Positions 1 through 5,968 of a stretch of 11,128 bases of DNA are shown here, piece after piece. The notes under the pieces were generated by a model. The model was not told the DNA's origin, did no database searches, and worked only from the letters and a program-made list of their open reading frames with translations. The DNA is from Armatimonadota bacterium (GTDB lineage Bacteria > Armatimonadota > UBA10988), in assembly GCA_016183835.1 (NCBI GenBank), contig JACPDV010000467.1, positions 1 to 11,128 on the forward strand. Direction: 5' to 3'. The translations under genes and the position numbers were made by a program. Positions within the stretch are counted from its first letter, which is position 1. Each line of letters opens with the position of its first letter.

Positions 1-93
1 GACCCAGGTGGAGCCGACCAGGAAGGCGATCACGATCACCCAGTCGATGGCGCCGAAGTTGGTGGTGAGGTGGAGGCCTGCAAGAGGATCCAT
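1..93 (-). CDS. Sodium:solute symporter family protein, N-terminal fragment
   Basis: Only the first 31 codons are in the window; the gene continues past base 1. The peptide begins MDPLAGLHLTTNFGAIDW and then enters a hydrophobic segment ending VIAFLVGSTWV. A short polar lead, then an (I/L)DW element and a first helix closing with G-S/T-T-W-V, is typical of the N-terminus of SSS-family sodium/solute symporters of the inner membrane. The substrate cannot be told from this piece. The ATG at 93 was chosen because the frame fits the family and a strong promoter lies at 143-172. The Shine-Dalgarno is weak (AAAGG, about 11 bases upstream). Any multi-pass transporter with a similar first helix is an alternative. 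Confidence 0.55.
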   Translation of the reverse strand, partial: MDPLAGLHLTTNFGAIDWVIVIAFLVGSTWV

Positions 94-142
94 GGGGCCG
101 CGGCCTTTCGCGCGAGGAGCCGGCAGAGCGGCTCGCGGGCGG

Positions 143-172
143 ATTCTACGCGGCCCCGATGGACGGTGTCAA
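143..172 (-). promoter_or_regulatory. Predicted sigma70-type promoter for the symporter gene
   Basis: On the minus strand TTGACA (172-167) and TAGAAT (148-143) are separated by 18 bases. The -35 box is perfect and the -10 box matches 5 of 6. Transcription would start near 136, leaving a leader of roughly 43 bases before the symporter ATG at 93. The promoter lies just downstream of the hairpin that ends the outer-membrane gene, so the two genes look like separate units. Confidence 0.65.
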
Positions 173-208
173 GCGCGCATCGATAGCGCGGCGGCGGTCA
201 CGACGGAC

Positions 209-235
209 GGAGCGCCGCTGTCTCAGCGGCGCTCC
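209..235 (-). terminator. Strong GC-rich hairpin, probable transcription end of the outer-membrane gene
   Basis: GGAGCGCCGCTG (209-220), loop TCT, and CAGCGGCGCTCC (224-235) form a perfect 12-bp stem with a 3-base loop. It begins about 20 bases past the stop codon of the beta-barrel gene. There is no T-run after the stem on the minus strand, so it is not a classical intrinsic terminator; it may act with Rho or protect the 3' end. Confidence 0.5.
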
Positions 236-255
236 AGGTGCTACGGGCGCCAGGT

Positions 256-966
256 TCAGAAGAACTCGTGCTGCACCAGGAGCCGGCCCACGAAGTCGTT
301 GCTCTGCGCCGTGAGCCCGCCCATCACCCCGGCCAGCACTCGCGTGCCGGGGGCGGCGTCCCAGACCACCGTAGGTCCGACGTAGAACTCCTGGTCGGTG
401 AACTGCCCGGTGGTCTCCACGCCGGCCCGCCAATTGCCGCGACCCTTCGACCACCCGGCGGCGTAGCCGAACTCCAGCGGCGCGTGGCTGGAGAGCTTCT
501 GCTCGGCGATGGCGTTCAAGGCGAAGTGGTGGTCGTTCTTGGTGTACACCGACATCAGCCACTTGCCCTCCAGCTCCACCGGCTCCTTGTCCTCCTTGGC
601 GATTTCCAGATAAGCCGCGTGCAGCACCCGGCCGGGCCGGTACTTGCCGAACCGGTAGCGGTTTTCGAGCTTCACCGCGTGCCAGCGGAAGGACTGGTGA
701 TCCTCACCATGGAAGGTCAGGTAGGCCCCCACGCCCCAGCGGTCGGTGAGCCCGGTCTCGAACTCGATTTGCGGCTCGTACTCGTGGGCGTCAGACTTGT
801 AGGTGAACCACGCCTCCACTTCCTTCTCGCCCACCGTGGGCGTGTACCACTGGTAGGTCCAGACAAAATCACGCACGTCCGCGCGCGCGCCACCCGCCGC
901 CAGACCCGCCGCCAGCACCCCGACCAGCACCGCCGCCCGCCCCGTCACGACCTTGGCAGTCCGCAT
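256..966 (-). CDS. Outer-membrane beta-barrel protein with signal peptide
   Basis: A 236-residue protein. Residues 1-29 form a signal peptide: basic start, Ala/Leu/Val core, and an ARA cleavage motif before Asp30. The mature part alternates short aromatic and polar strands (for example WTYQWYTPT, VEAWFTYKS, GVGAYLTFHG, LENRYRFGKY) and ends in Phe-Phe (LLVQHEFF). Alternating strands with a C-terminal aromatic residue are the usual mark of BAM-inserted outer-membrane barrels. The length fits a small barrel of roughly 8-12 strands. I do not recognise a specific transport or enzymatic function. The ATG at 966 has an excellent Shine-Dalgarno (AGGAGG, 971-978 region) and lies behind a sigma70-like promoter. 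The gene is divergent from the small membrane protein at 1134. Confidence 0.8.
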   Translation of the reverse strand: MRTAKVVTGRAAVLVGVLAAGLAAGGARADVRDFVWTYQWYTPTVGEKEVEAWFTYKSDAHEYEPQIEFETGLTDRWGVGAYLTFHGEDHQSFRWHAVKLENRYRFGKYRPGRVLHAAYLEIAKEDKEPVELEGKWLMSVYTKNDHHFALNAIAEQKLSSHAPLEFGYAAGWSKGRGNWRAGVETTGQFTDQEFYVGPTVVWDAAPGTRVLAGVMGGLTAQSNDFVGRLLVQHEFF

Positions 967-1015
967 TCCCGGCCTCCTAATTGAGTTTGAGTGTCGATTT
1001 CAGTTCGACTCCGGG

Positions 1016-1044
1016 ATCGTACCAGATGCGCGGGAAGCGGTCAA
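1016..1044 (-). promoter_or_regulatory. Predicted sigma70-type promoter for the outer-membrane protein gene
   Basis: On the minus strand TTGACC (1044-1039) and TACGAT (1021-1016) are separated by exactly 17 bases. A start near 1009 would give a leader of about 43 bases to the ATG at 966. A small inverted repeat GTCGA (993-997) / TCGAC (1005-1009) sits at the start of this leader and could be an operator or a minor hairpin. The plus-strand promoter at 1074 is only 29 bases away, back to back. Confidence 0.6.
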
Positions 1045-1073
1045 GCACGACGTGGCCGCCCGCCCACCCCCGA

Positions 1074-1102
1074 TTGGCCGCGCCGCGGGCCTGTGGTATA
1101 GT
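1074..1102 (+). promoter_or_regulatory. Predicted sigma70-type promoter for the small membrane protein gene
   Basis: TTGGCC (1074-1079), a 17-base spacer and TATAGT (1097-1102). The -10 box is one base from TATAAT. Transcription would start near 1109, about 25 bases before the ATG at 1134. It is back to back with the promoter of the outer-membrane gene, forming one divergent control region. Confidence 0.6.
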
Positions 1103-1133
1103 GGCGCACCGGCGGCGGCCCGGGACCCGAGCC

Positions 1134-1400
1134 ATGCTCGACAAAGCGCTGGTGTACTGGCACTGGGTGGAGGCGGCGCTCGGCATCCTCATGGCCGGGC
1201 TCCCCGTCATGCTCGCGGTCTGCCTCTCCGCGGCCGTGCGGGCGCGCCGGCGGGGCGACGAGGCCCTCGCCCGCTCGTGGGCCGACGCCGCGCGCAGCTT
1301 CGGCGGGATGATGGTCTCGAGCTGGCTCCTCCTCCTCGCCGCGCGCTGGGCCTGGGTCGCGGGCGAGCACTTCCTCGCCCGCCTGCAGAGCAGCGGCTAA
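1134..1400 (+). CDS. Small two-helix membrane protein, unknown function
   Basis: An 88-residue protein, not recognised as a known family. Two hydrophobic segments are visible: about residues 10-34 (ending MLAVCLSAAV) and about 57-76 (GGMMVSSWLLLLAARWAWVA). They are joined by a charged loop (RARRRGDEALARSW), suggesting a hairpin in the inner membrane with the basic loop in the cytoplasm. The frame stays open upstream to 981, but that would run across the promoter at 1074-1102. The ATG at 1134 is therefore preferred although no clear Shine-Dalgarno precedes it. The opposite strand also has open frames here, which is common at this GC content; the promoter and the hydrophobic pattern favour this strand. 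Confidence 0.55.
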   Translation: MLDKALVYWHWVEAALGILMAGLPVMLAVCLSAAVRARRRGDEALARSWADAARSFGGMMVSSWLLLLAARWAWVAGEHFLARLQSSG

Positions 1401-1419
1401 GCAGCGCGCTGGAGACGTT

Positions 1420-1522
1420 GTCCGGCGGGCGTAGGGGCGACCCTTGTGGTCGCCCATCCGGGTCCGGCGCGTGGCCCGAACGACGGAGCCGGGCGACCAC
1501 AGGGGTCGCCCCTACGCCGGAC
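1420..1522. repeat. Palindromic intergenic repeat of MITE type (GGGGCGACC...GGTCGCCC family)
   Basis: Two arms face each other. The left arm is 1420-1455 and the right arm 1491-1522, with 35 bases between them. The right arm's reverse complement matches the left arm except for a 4-base insertion near GTCCGGC and one T/C difference. Each arm also folds on itself (GGCGACC...GGTCGCC). The core TAGGGGCGACC + GTGGTCGCCC is, as I recall, a repeat scattered through many unrelated environmental genomes, where its translation yields spurious peptides such as GDHKGRPY or RGDPCGRP; those peptides appear here in several frames. No transposase is encoded nearby, so it would be a non-autonomous element. 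It fills most of the gap between the small membrane protein and the OmpR-type regulator. Confidence 0.75.
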
Positions 1523-1562
1523 ATCATCTCGGGGTGCCTGCCTGGCACCGGAGGCGAGACGC

Positions 1563-2291
1563 GTGCCGATCAACCAAGCCCGCATCCTGGTGGTGGACGA
1601 CGACGCCAACAGCCGCGAACTGCTGCGCATTATCCTCAGGGCCGCCGGCTACGAGGTGGACGAGGCGTTCAACGCCGACGAAGCCGTGGCCATGCTCCGC
1701 CGCGGCGACTTCGACCTCGTCACCCTCGACATCATGATGCCCGAGGTCGACGGCATCGAGTGCTGCCGCCGCATCCGCGCCTTCTCGCAGGTGCCCATCA
1801 TCATCATCACCGCGCGCGATCAGCTCTACGACGAGATCGTCGGCCTGGAGGCCGGCGCCGACGATTACATCACCAAGCCGTTCCAGCGCGAAAGTGTGGT
1901 GGGCCGGGTCCGCGCCGCGCTGAGGCGCGTGGCGGTGGAGCGCTCCGGCGCGCCGCAGGGCCACGTCCGGCAGTACGGCCCGCTGACCGTCGATCTGCGC
2001 TCCCAGGGCGTGCTGGTGTTCGGCACGCCCGTCGACTTCCCCGGCAAGGAGTTCGACCTGCTCTGCGCCCTGTGCGAGAACCTGGGCGTGCTGATGAGCA
2101 AGGAGCGCCTCTCGGTGCTCGTCTGGGGCGGCGAGGTGGAGGCCGACAGCAAGACCCTCGAGGTGCACATCTACCGCGTCCGCAAGAAGCTCGACCAGGC
2201 CGCCGACCTGGGTCGGTTCCTCGAAACTCGCCGCTTCCGCGGCTACATCCTCAGCGCCGGCATCCTCGACGCCGTGCCACCCGAAGCCTGA
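1563..2291 (+). CDS. OmpR/PhoB-type DNA-binding response regulator (orphan)
   Basis: A 242-residue two-domain cytoplasmic regulator. The receiver domain (about 5-120) has the acidic pair D12/D13 in LVVDDD, the phospho-acceptor D56 (TLDIMMPEVDG), T83 (IIITARD), Y102 and K105 (ITKPF). The C-terminal winged helix (about 133-235) shows KEFDLL, then KERLSVLVWGG, the recognition region LEVHIYRVRKKLD, and a closing RGYIL. Members of this family bind promoter DNA as dimers once phosphorylated. The start is GTG at 1563, giving MPINQARILVVDDD, with GGAGG at 1550-1554 spaced 8 bases. The upstream in-frame ATG at 1446 was rejected because its 39 extra codons lie in the palindromic repeat. No histidine kinase is adjacent, so the partner must be elsewhere. 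Confidence 0.92.
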   Translation: MPINQARILVVDDDANSRELLRIILRAAGYEVDEAFNADEAVAMLRRGDFDLVTLDIMMPEVDGIECCRRIRAFSQVPIIIITARDQLYDEIVGLEAGADDYITKPFQRESVVGRVRAALRRVAVERSGAPQGHVRQYGPLTVDLRSQGVLVFGTPVDFPGKEFDLLCALCENLGVLMSKERLSVLVWGGEVEADSKTLEVHIYRVRKKLDQAADLGRFLETRRFRGYILSAGILDAVPPEA

Positions 2292-2419
2292 CCCCCCGCC
2301 GGGCCGAATCAAGAAACAAGCAACACCTCCGCCACACCCTTGTCGCGACAGTGAGCTACACTTGCCTCTGGGTGTGACTGAGAGTTTCTGGTCCTGGCGT
2401 GCCGCCCGTGGGGAAGGCA

Positions 2420-2456
2420 GGCAAGCCCTTGCCAATCGCCCTGCGGCGAGGGAGAG
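2420..2456 (+). promoter_or_regulatory. Tandem hairpin leader and Shine-Dalgarno of the receiver-domain gene
   Basis: Two small hairpins stand side by side directly before the start codon: GGCAAG/CTTGCC (2420-2433) and TCGCC/GGCGA with loop CTGC (2436-2449). They run straight into the Shine-Dalgarno GAGGGAGAG (2448-2456), 4-5 bases before the ATG at 2461. The second stem uses the first bases of that ribosome site, so folding could affect translation. It does not match a riboswitch class I know. A further palindrome, TGTCGCGACA, lies at 2341-2350. The rest of 2292-2420 shows no clear promoter. Confidence 0.35.
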
Positions 2457-2460
2457 ACCG

Positions 2461-2835
2461 ATGAGAGTGCATGTGGCGGACGACGACCTGCTGGTCCGTT
2501 ACACACTCCGCGCCGTGCTGCTCGATCGCGGGCACGACGTTGACGAGTCCGAGACCGGGCTGGACTGCGTCGCCAAGCTGAGGGTCGCGCCCCCGGACTG
2601 TCTCGTGCTCGACCTGCTGATGCCCGGCTGCACCGGGTACGACGTCCTCCACCACCTCCAGCGCCAGGATCCGGCGCGGCGCGTCAAGGTGATCATCCTC
2701 AGCGCCTTCGTGGTGGACGCGGACGGCTTCGACCGGCACCCCCACGTGGTGGCCGTGCTGCAGAAACCGCTCGTGCTGAAGGCCTTTGTGGAGGCCCTGG
2801 AGCGCTGCGCGGCACCCGAGCCGGTGGTGGTCTGA
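2461..2835 (+). CDS. Single-domain response regulator (CheY-like receiver)
   Basis: A 124-residue stand-alone receiver domain. The acidic cluster is D7/D8/D9 (VADDDLLVR), the phospho-acceptor is D51 (LVLDLLMPGCTGYD), the switch Ser is S81 (VIILSAF) and the conserved Lys is K102 (VLQKPL). No output domain follows, so it would act by protein contact or as a phosphate relay or sink, not by binding DNA. The ATG at 2461 has a good GAGGGAGA ribosome site. A longer reading from a TTG at 2362 was rejected because it translates the structured leader. It lies 169 bases after the OmpR-type regulator in the same direction, so a joint role is plausible but unproven. Its stop lies only 5 bases from the stop of the convergent M20 gene. 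Confidence 0.88.
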   Translation: MRVHVADDDLLVRYTLRAVLLDRGHDVDESETGLDCVAKLRVAPPDCLVLDLLMPGCTGYDVLHHLQRQDPARRVKVIILSAFVVDADGFDRHPHVVAVLQKPLVLKAFVEALERCAAPEPVVV

Positions 2836-2840
2836 CCGGC

Positions 2841-4061
2841 TCAGCCGCACCACTCGCAAGCCAGGGCCAGGAGCACCTTGGTGCGGAAGCGCACCGCCTC
2901 GAGGGGGAACTGCTCGTCCAGATTGTGGCAGCCCACGCGCGCCAGGTCGATGCCCGGCGGCAGCGGCGCAAAGCCGTACACCGGCGTGCCGAGCGGCCGC
3001 ACCAGCCGGGCATCGGTGAAGCCGGAGCAGAGCGAGGGGAGCACCGCCTTCACCGGCTCGCCCGCCGCCGCCAGGGCCGACCCGAGGGCTTGGCGCGCCG
3101 TGGAGGAGAGGGCCGAACGACTGGCCTCGGCCGTCGTCTCAACCGCCACGCTCACCCCCGGAATGTCGCCCAGCACCCGGTCCAGCTCGCCGCGCAGCCA
3201 GGCGCCGTCCTGGTGGGGGAGCGTGCGGGCGTCGAGCCGCAGCTCGAGGCCGTCGGGAATGGCGTTGGACTTCTCGCCGGCGCGCACCACGGTGGGCGCC
3301 CAGGTCATGCGCGACATGGCCCGGTAGCGGTGCACCTCTTCGGCATCGGCGGGCTGCCGCGCGGCGAGAAACGCATCCAGCTCGGCGGCGGCCGGGCAGG
3401 GCACGCCCCACACCTGCGCGATGGTCTGCATCGGCTCGCTTTCCACGTCCAGCTCCGGCCGGTAGGAGGCCAGTCGCCGGAGCAGCTCCTCGAGCGGCCC
3501 GAACGGGCTCTCCGCCAGCCACGGCATGGACGCATGCCCGCTCCGCCCGTGGACCCGCACGATCACCTCGTGCCGGCCCTTCTCCCCGTTGGCCACGCAG
3601 CACCCGTAGCCGCCGCCGGCGAGCCGCACGAGGCCGCCGCCGCCCTCATTGACCCCCAGGTCGGCCCGCAGCCGGTCGGCGTGCTCGGCGGCCAGCCAGC
3701 CGAAACCGTAGCGGCCGCCGCACTCCTCGTCGGCGCCGCAGACCAGCCGGATGTCGCCCCGCAGCTTGACCCGTCGGCGGGCGAGCAGCCGCAGCGCCAT
3801 CACTTCGGCGGCCACCAGACCCTTGCAGTCGTTGGCGCCGCGGCCCCACACCCAGCCGTCGCGGTACACCGCCTCGAACGGCGGCACCGACCAGCGGGCG
3901 GTGTCGCCGGGCGGCACCACGTCGAGATGCGACATCACGTGGCCCGTGGGCATTACCCCGGTGTTGACGGTGGGGAAGGTGACGAGATTGCGGAACAGCG
4001 CGAGGAGCTCGTCGCCGGCTTCCGGCGAGTCGACGAGCGCCAGGAGGCCGGGCAGATCCAT
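2841..4061 (-). CDS. M20-family zinc metallopeptidase (ArgE/DapE/carboxypeptidase type), N-terminal segment missing
   Basis: A 406-residue predicted cytoplasmic dizinc amidohydrolase that would cleave an acyl-amino acid or small peptide. Ligand motifs are present: H45 and D47 in SHLDVVPPGD, D78 in GANDCKG, E112/E113 in GADEECGG, E139 in VNEGGG and H379 in VGCHNLDE. H176 (GRSGHASMP) marks the dimerisation domain. The odd part is the N-terminus. FPTVN (29-33) is followed only 12 residues later by the first ligand, where M20 enzymes usually carry some 40-50 residues (first helix and strands). The protein ends CEWCG, a CxxC motif. The ATG at 4061 has GGAG 7 bases upstream; the 57 earlier open codons overlap the ABC gene and look non-coding. 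It is the third gene of the VanW-ABC-M20 run. The substrate cannot be assigned. Confidence 0.85.
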   Translation of the reverse strand: MDLPGLLALVDSPEAGDELLALFRNLVTFPTVNTGVMPTGHVMSHLDVVPPGDTARWSVPPFEAVYRDGWVWGRGANDCKGLVAAEVMALRLLARRRVKLRGDIRLVCGADEECGGRYGFGWLAAEHADRLRADLGVNEGGGGLVRLAGGGYGCCVANGEKGRHEVIVRVHGRSGHASMPWLAESPFGPLEELLRRLASYRPELDVESEPMQTIAQVWGVPCPAAAELDAFLAARQPADAEEVHRYRAMSRMTWAPTVVRAGEKSNAIPDGLELRLDARTLPHQDGAWLRGELDRVLGDIPGVSVAVETTAEASRSALSSTARQALGSALAAAGEPVKAVLPSLCSGFTDARLVRPLGTPVYGFAPLPPGIDLARVGCHNLDEQFPLEAVRFRTKVLLALACEWCG

Positions 4062-4116
4062 GAAGCCGCTCCGGTCGTAGCGTGACCCGGCCCGTGGCGC
4101 GGGACAAGTAGGCAGG

Positions 4117-5964
4117 TCAGCGCGCCGGCTGGGCGGGCTTGCGCCCGGGGGTGACCACCGGGGCGGTCTCCTCGGCGGCCTCGTCCTCTTCCCGCTCCTG
4201 GCTGCGGAACTGCATGTTGTAGAGCTTGGCATACAGCCCGCCGCGCTCGAGCAGCTCCTCGTGCGAGCCCACGTCGACGATGATGCCGTTCTCCAAGACC
4301 ACGATCTTGTTGGCCTTCATGATGGTGGAGAGGCGGTGGGCGATGACGAAGCTGGTGCGGCCCTCCATGAGCCGGTCGAGGGCGGCCTGGATCAGGGCCT
4401 CGGACGTGCTGTCGAGGGCGGAGGTGGCCTCGTCGAGGATCAGCAGCCGCGGGTTGCGGAGGATGGCGCGGGCGATGGCGATGCGCTGCCGCTGCCCGCC
4501 TGAGAGCCGCACGCCGCGTTCGCCGATTTCGGTGTCATAGTCCTCGGGCAGCTCCATGATGAAGTCGTGCGCGTTGGCGCCCATGGCCGCCGAGATGACC
4601 TCGCCGTGGCTGGCGTGGCGGTTGCCGTAGCGGATGTTCTCGCGGATGGTGCCGGTGAAGAGGTGGGTCTCCTGCAGCACGATGCCGATCTGCCGCCGGA
4701 GGCTGCGCAGCTTGATCTCGCGCAGGTTGGTGCCGTCCAGGCTGATGTCGCCCGTGACCGGATCGTAGAACCGGGCGATCAGGTTGGCCATGGTGGTCTT
4801 GCCCGACCCGGATGGCCCTACAAAGGCGCACATCTCGCCCGGCTGCACGTCCAGGCTGATGTTCTGCAGCACCAGCTCCTCGGGGTCGTAGCCGAAGTTC
4901 ACGTTGTCGAAGACCACGTGCCCGTGGATGTCCTGAATGTCGAGGGCGGTGGGCGAGTCCTCCACGTCGGGCTTGGTGTCGAAGACCTCGAAGATCCGCT
5001 CCACCGCCACCAGCGCGCGGGTGATCACGTCGTTGCTCGTGATCAGCCGCTGCACGGGGCCGTAGAGCATGCCCAGGTAGGTGTTGAACTGGATCAGCCG
5101 GCCGGGGGTGAAGGGGTGGTCGCGCGGCAGCTCCTTGACCACGAAGTAGCCGCCGATCATGTACACTGCCGCCGTGCCGAACCCGGCGAGGATGCCGATG
5201 GAGCGGTTGAGCTGCATCGACAGCCGTGCCGAGCGCAGGGTCAGGTTGAGGTTCTCGCGCAGGTGGTGGATGAAGATCCGGGACTCGCTCTTCTCGCGAG
5301 TGAAGGACTTGACCACCTTGGTGGCGGCCAGCTTCTCGTAGAGCTGCCCGGAGATCTCGCTGATCTTCTCGCGCACGAGGCGGTAGGCCTTGCGGATGCG
5401 CTTGCGCATCCAGAGGAAGTTGCCCACGTAGGCGGGCACCACGACCAGCGCGATGAGGGTCATCAGGACGCTCATGCGGAGCATGATGACGATCAGTAGC
5501 ACAACGTTGACCGCGTCGAAGAGGAGGCTGACGAGCGTGCCGCCGGCGAGTCCGCCGATGGCGTCCACGTCGTACATTACGCGGGCCATGATGCGGCCGG
5601 TCTGGCGCGACTCGTAGTAGCTCATGCTGAGCTTCTGGAGGTGGCGGTGGAGGTGGCGGCGGATGTCGAAGATCACGCGCTGGGCCACGAACGTGATGTG
5701 CCACTCTTGGAAGAAGCCGATGCCCGTCGCGAGCAGGGTGTTCATGAAGAGGAGCAGGATGCCCAGCTCGAGCGAGTAGAGGTCCGGCTTGGGCGCGGTG
5801 CCGTTGGCCAGCCGGGCGGCGCCGAGGCCCACGTCGATGATGTAGGCGTTGATCTGCGGCCGCCAGATGCCGATCCCGGCGGTGACGAGGAGCAGCGCGA
5901 GAACGACGCTGAGCCGCCAGCGGTACGGCTTGACGAATTGGAGGAAGCGTTTGAGCAGCTCCAT
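4117..5964 (-). CDS. ABC exporter half-transporter, membrane domain fused to ATPase (MsbA/multidrug type)
   Basis: A 615-residue protein with the complete type IV exporter layout. The membrane domain (about 15-320) has helices near 18-44, 64-90, 137-163, 166-186, 256-276 and a weaker one around 290-310. The ATPase domain (about 345-585) has A-loop Y359, Walker A GPSGSGKT (383-390), Q-loop Q431, signature LSGGQ (487-491), Walker B LLILDE (507-512), D-loop SALD and switch H543 (IAHRL). It would work as a homodimer, or with a partner, moving a lipid or hydrophobic substrate outward; the substrate is not visible. A charged, Pro-rich tail follows residue 588. The ATG at 5964 is 4 bases after the VanW stop, with a G-rich ribosome site overlapping that stop, so the two are translationally linked. 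A longer start at 6009 would overlap VanW and adds a non-conserved Arg/Pro stretch. Confidence 0.93.
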   Translation of the reverse strand: MELLKRFLQFVKPYRWRLSVVLALLLVTAGIGIWRPQINAYIIDVGLGAARLANGTAPKPDLYSLELGILLLFMNTLLATGIGFFQEWHITFVAQRVIFDIRRHLHRHLQKLSMSYYESRQTGRIMARVMYDVDAIGGLAGGTLVSLLFDAVNVVLLIVIMLRMSVLMTLIALVVVPAYVGNFLWMRKRIRKAYRLVREKISEISGQLYEKLAATKVVKSFTREKSESRIFIHHLRENLNLTLRSARLSMQLNRSIGILAGFGTAAVYMIGGYFVVKELPRDHPFTPGRLIQFNTYLGMLYGPVQRLITSNDVITRALVAVERIFEVFDTKPDVEDSPTALDIQDIHGHVVFDNVNFGYDPEELVLQNISLDVQPGEMCAFVGPSGSGKTTMANLIARFYDPVTGDISLDGTNLREIKLRSLRRQIGIVLQETHLFTGTIRENIRYGNRHASHGEVISAAMGANAHDFIMELPEDYDTEIGERGVRLSGGQRQRIAIARAILRNPRLLILDEATSALDSTSEALIQAALDRLMEGRTSFVIAHRLSTIMKANKIVVLENGIIVDVGSHEELLERGGLYAKLYNMQFRSQEREEDEAAEETAPVVTPGRKPAQPAR

Positions 5965-5968
5965 ACCG

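Noticed and set aside
1420..1522. CRISPR or tandem repeat array
   Set aside because: There are only two arms and they are inverted, not direct, so this is a palindromic element.
1446..1562. Upstream extension of the OmpR-type regulator from an ATG at 1446
   Set aside because: The 39 extra codons come from the palindromic repeat (GRPQGSPLRR peptide), while a GTG at 1563 has a proper Shine-Dalgarno and begins a normal receiver domain.
953..2377. Long plus-strand open frame overlapping the small membrane protein and the regulator
   Set aside because: Its Arg/Pro/Gly-rich translation resembles nothing and it is a GC-driven shadow of the regulator gene in another frame.
2420..2456. Known riboswitch class (for example c-di-GMP or mini-ykkC) before the receiver gene
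   Set aside because: The hairpins lack the conserved loop and junction bases of the classes I can recall; left only as an unnamed leader structure.
4567..5499. Plus-strand open frame antisense to the ABC exporter
   Set aside because: The exporter frame has every ATPase motif; the antisense translation is Val/His/Gly-rich and featureless.
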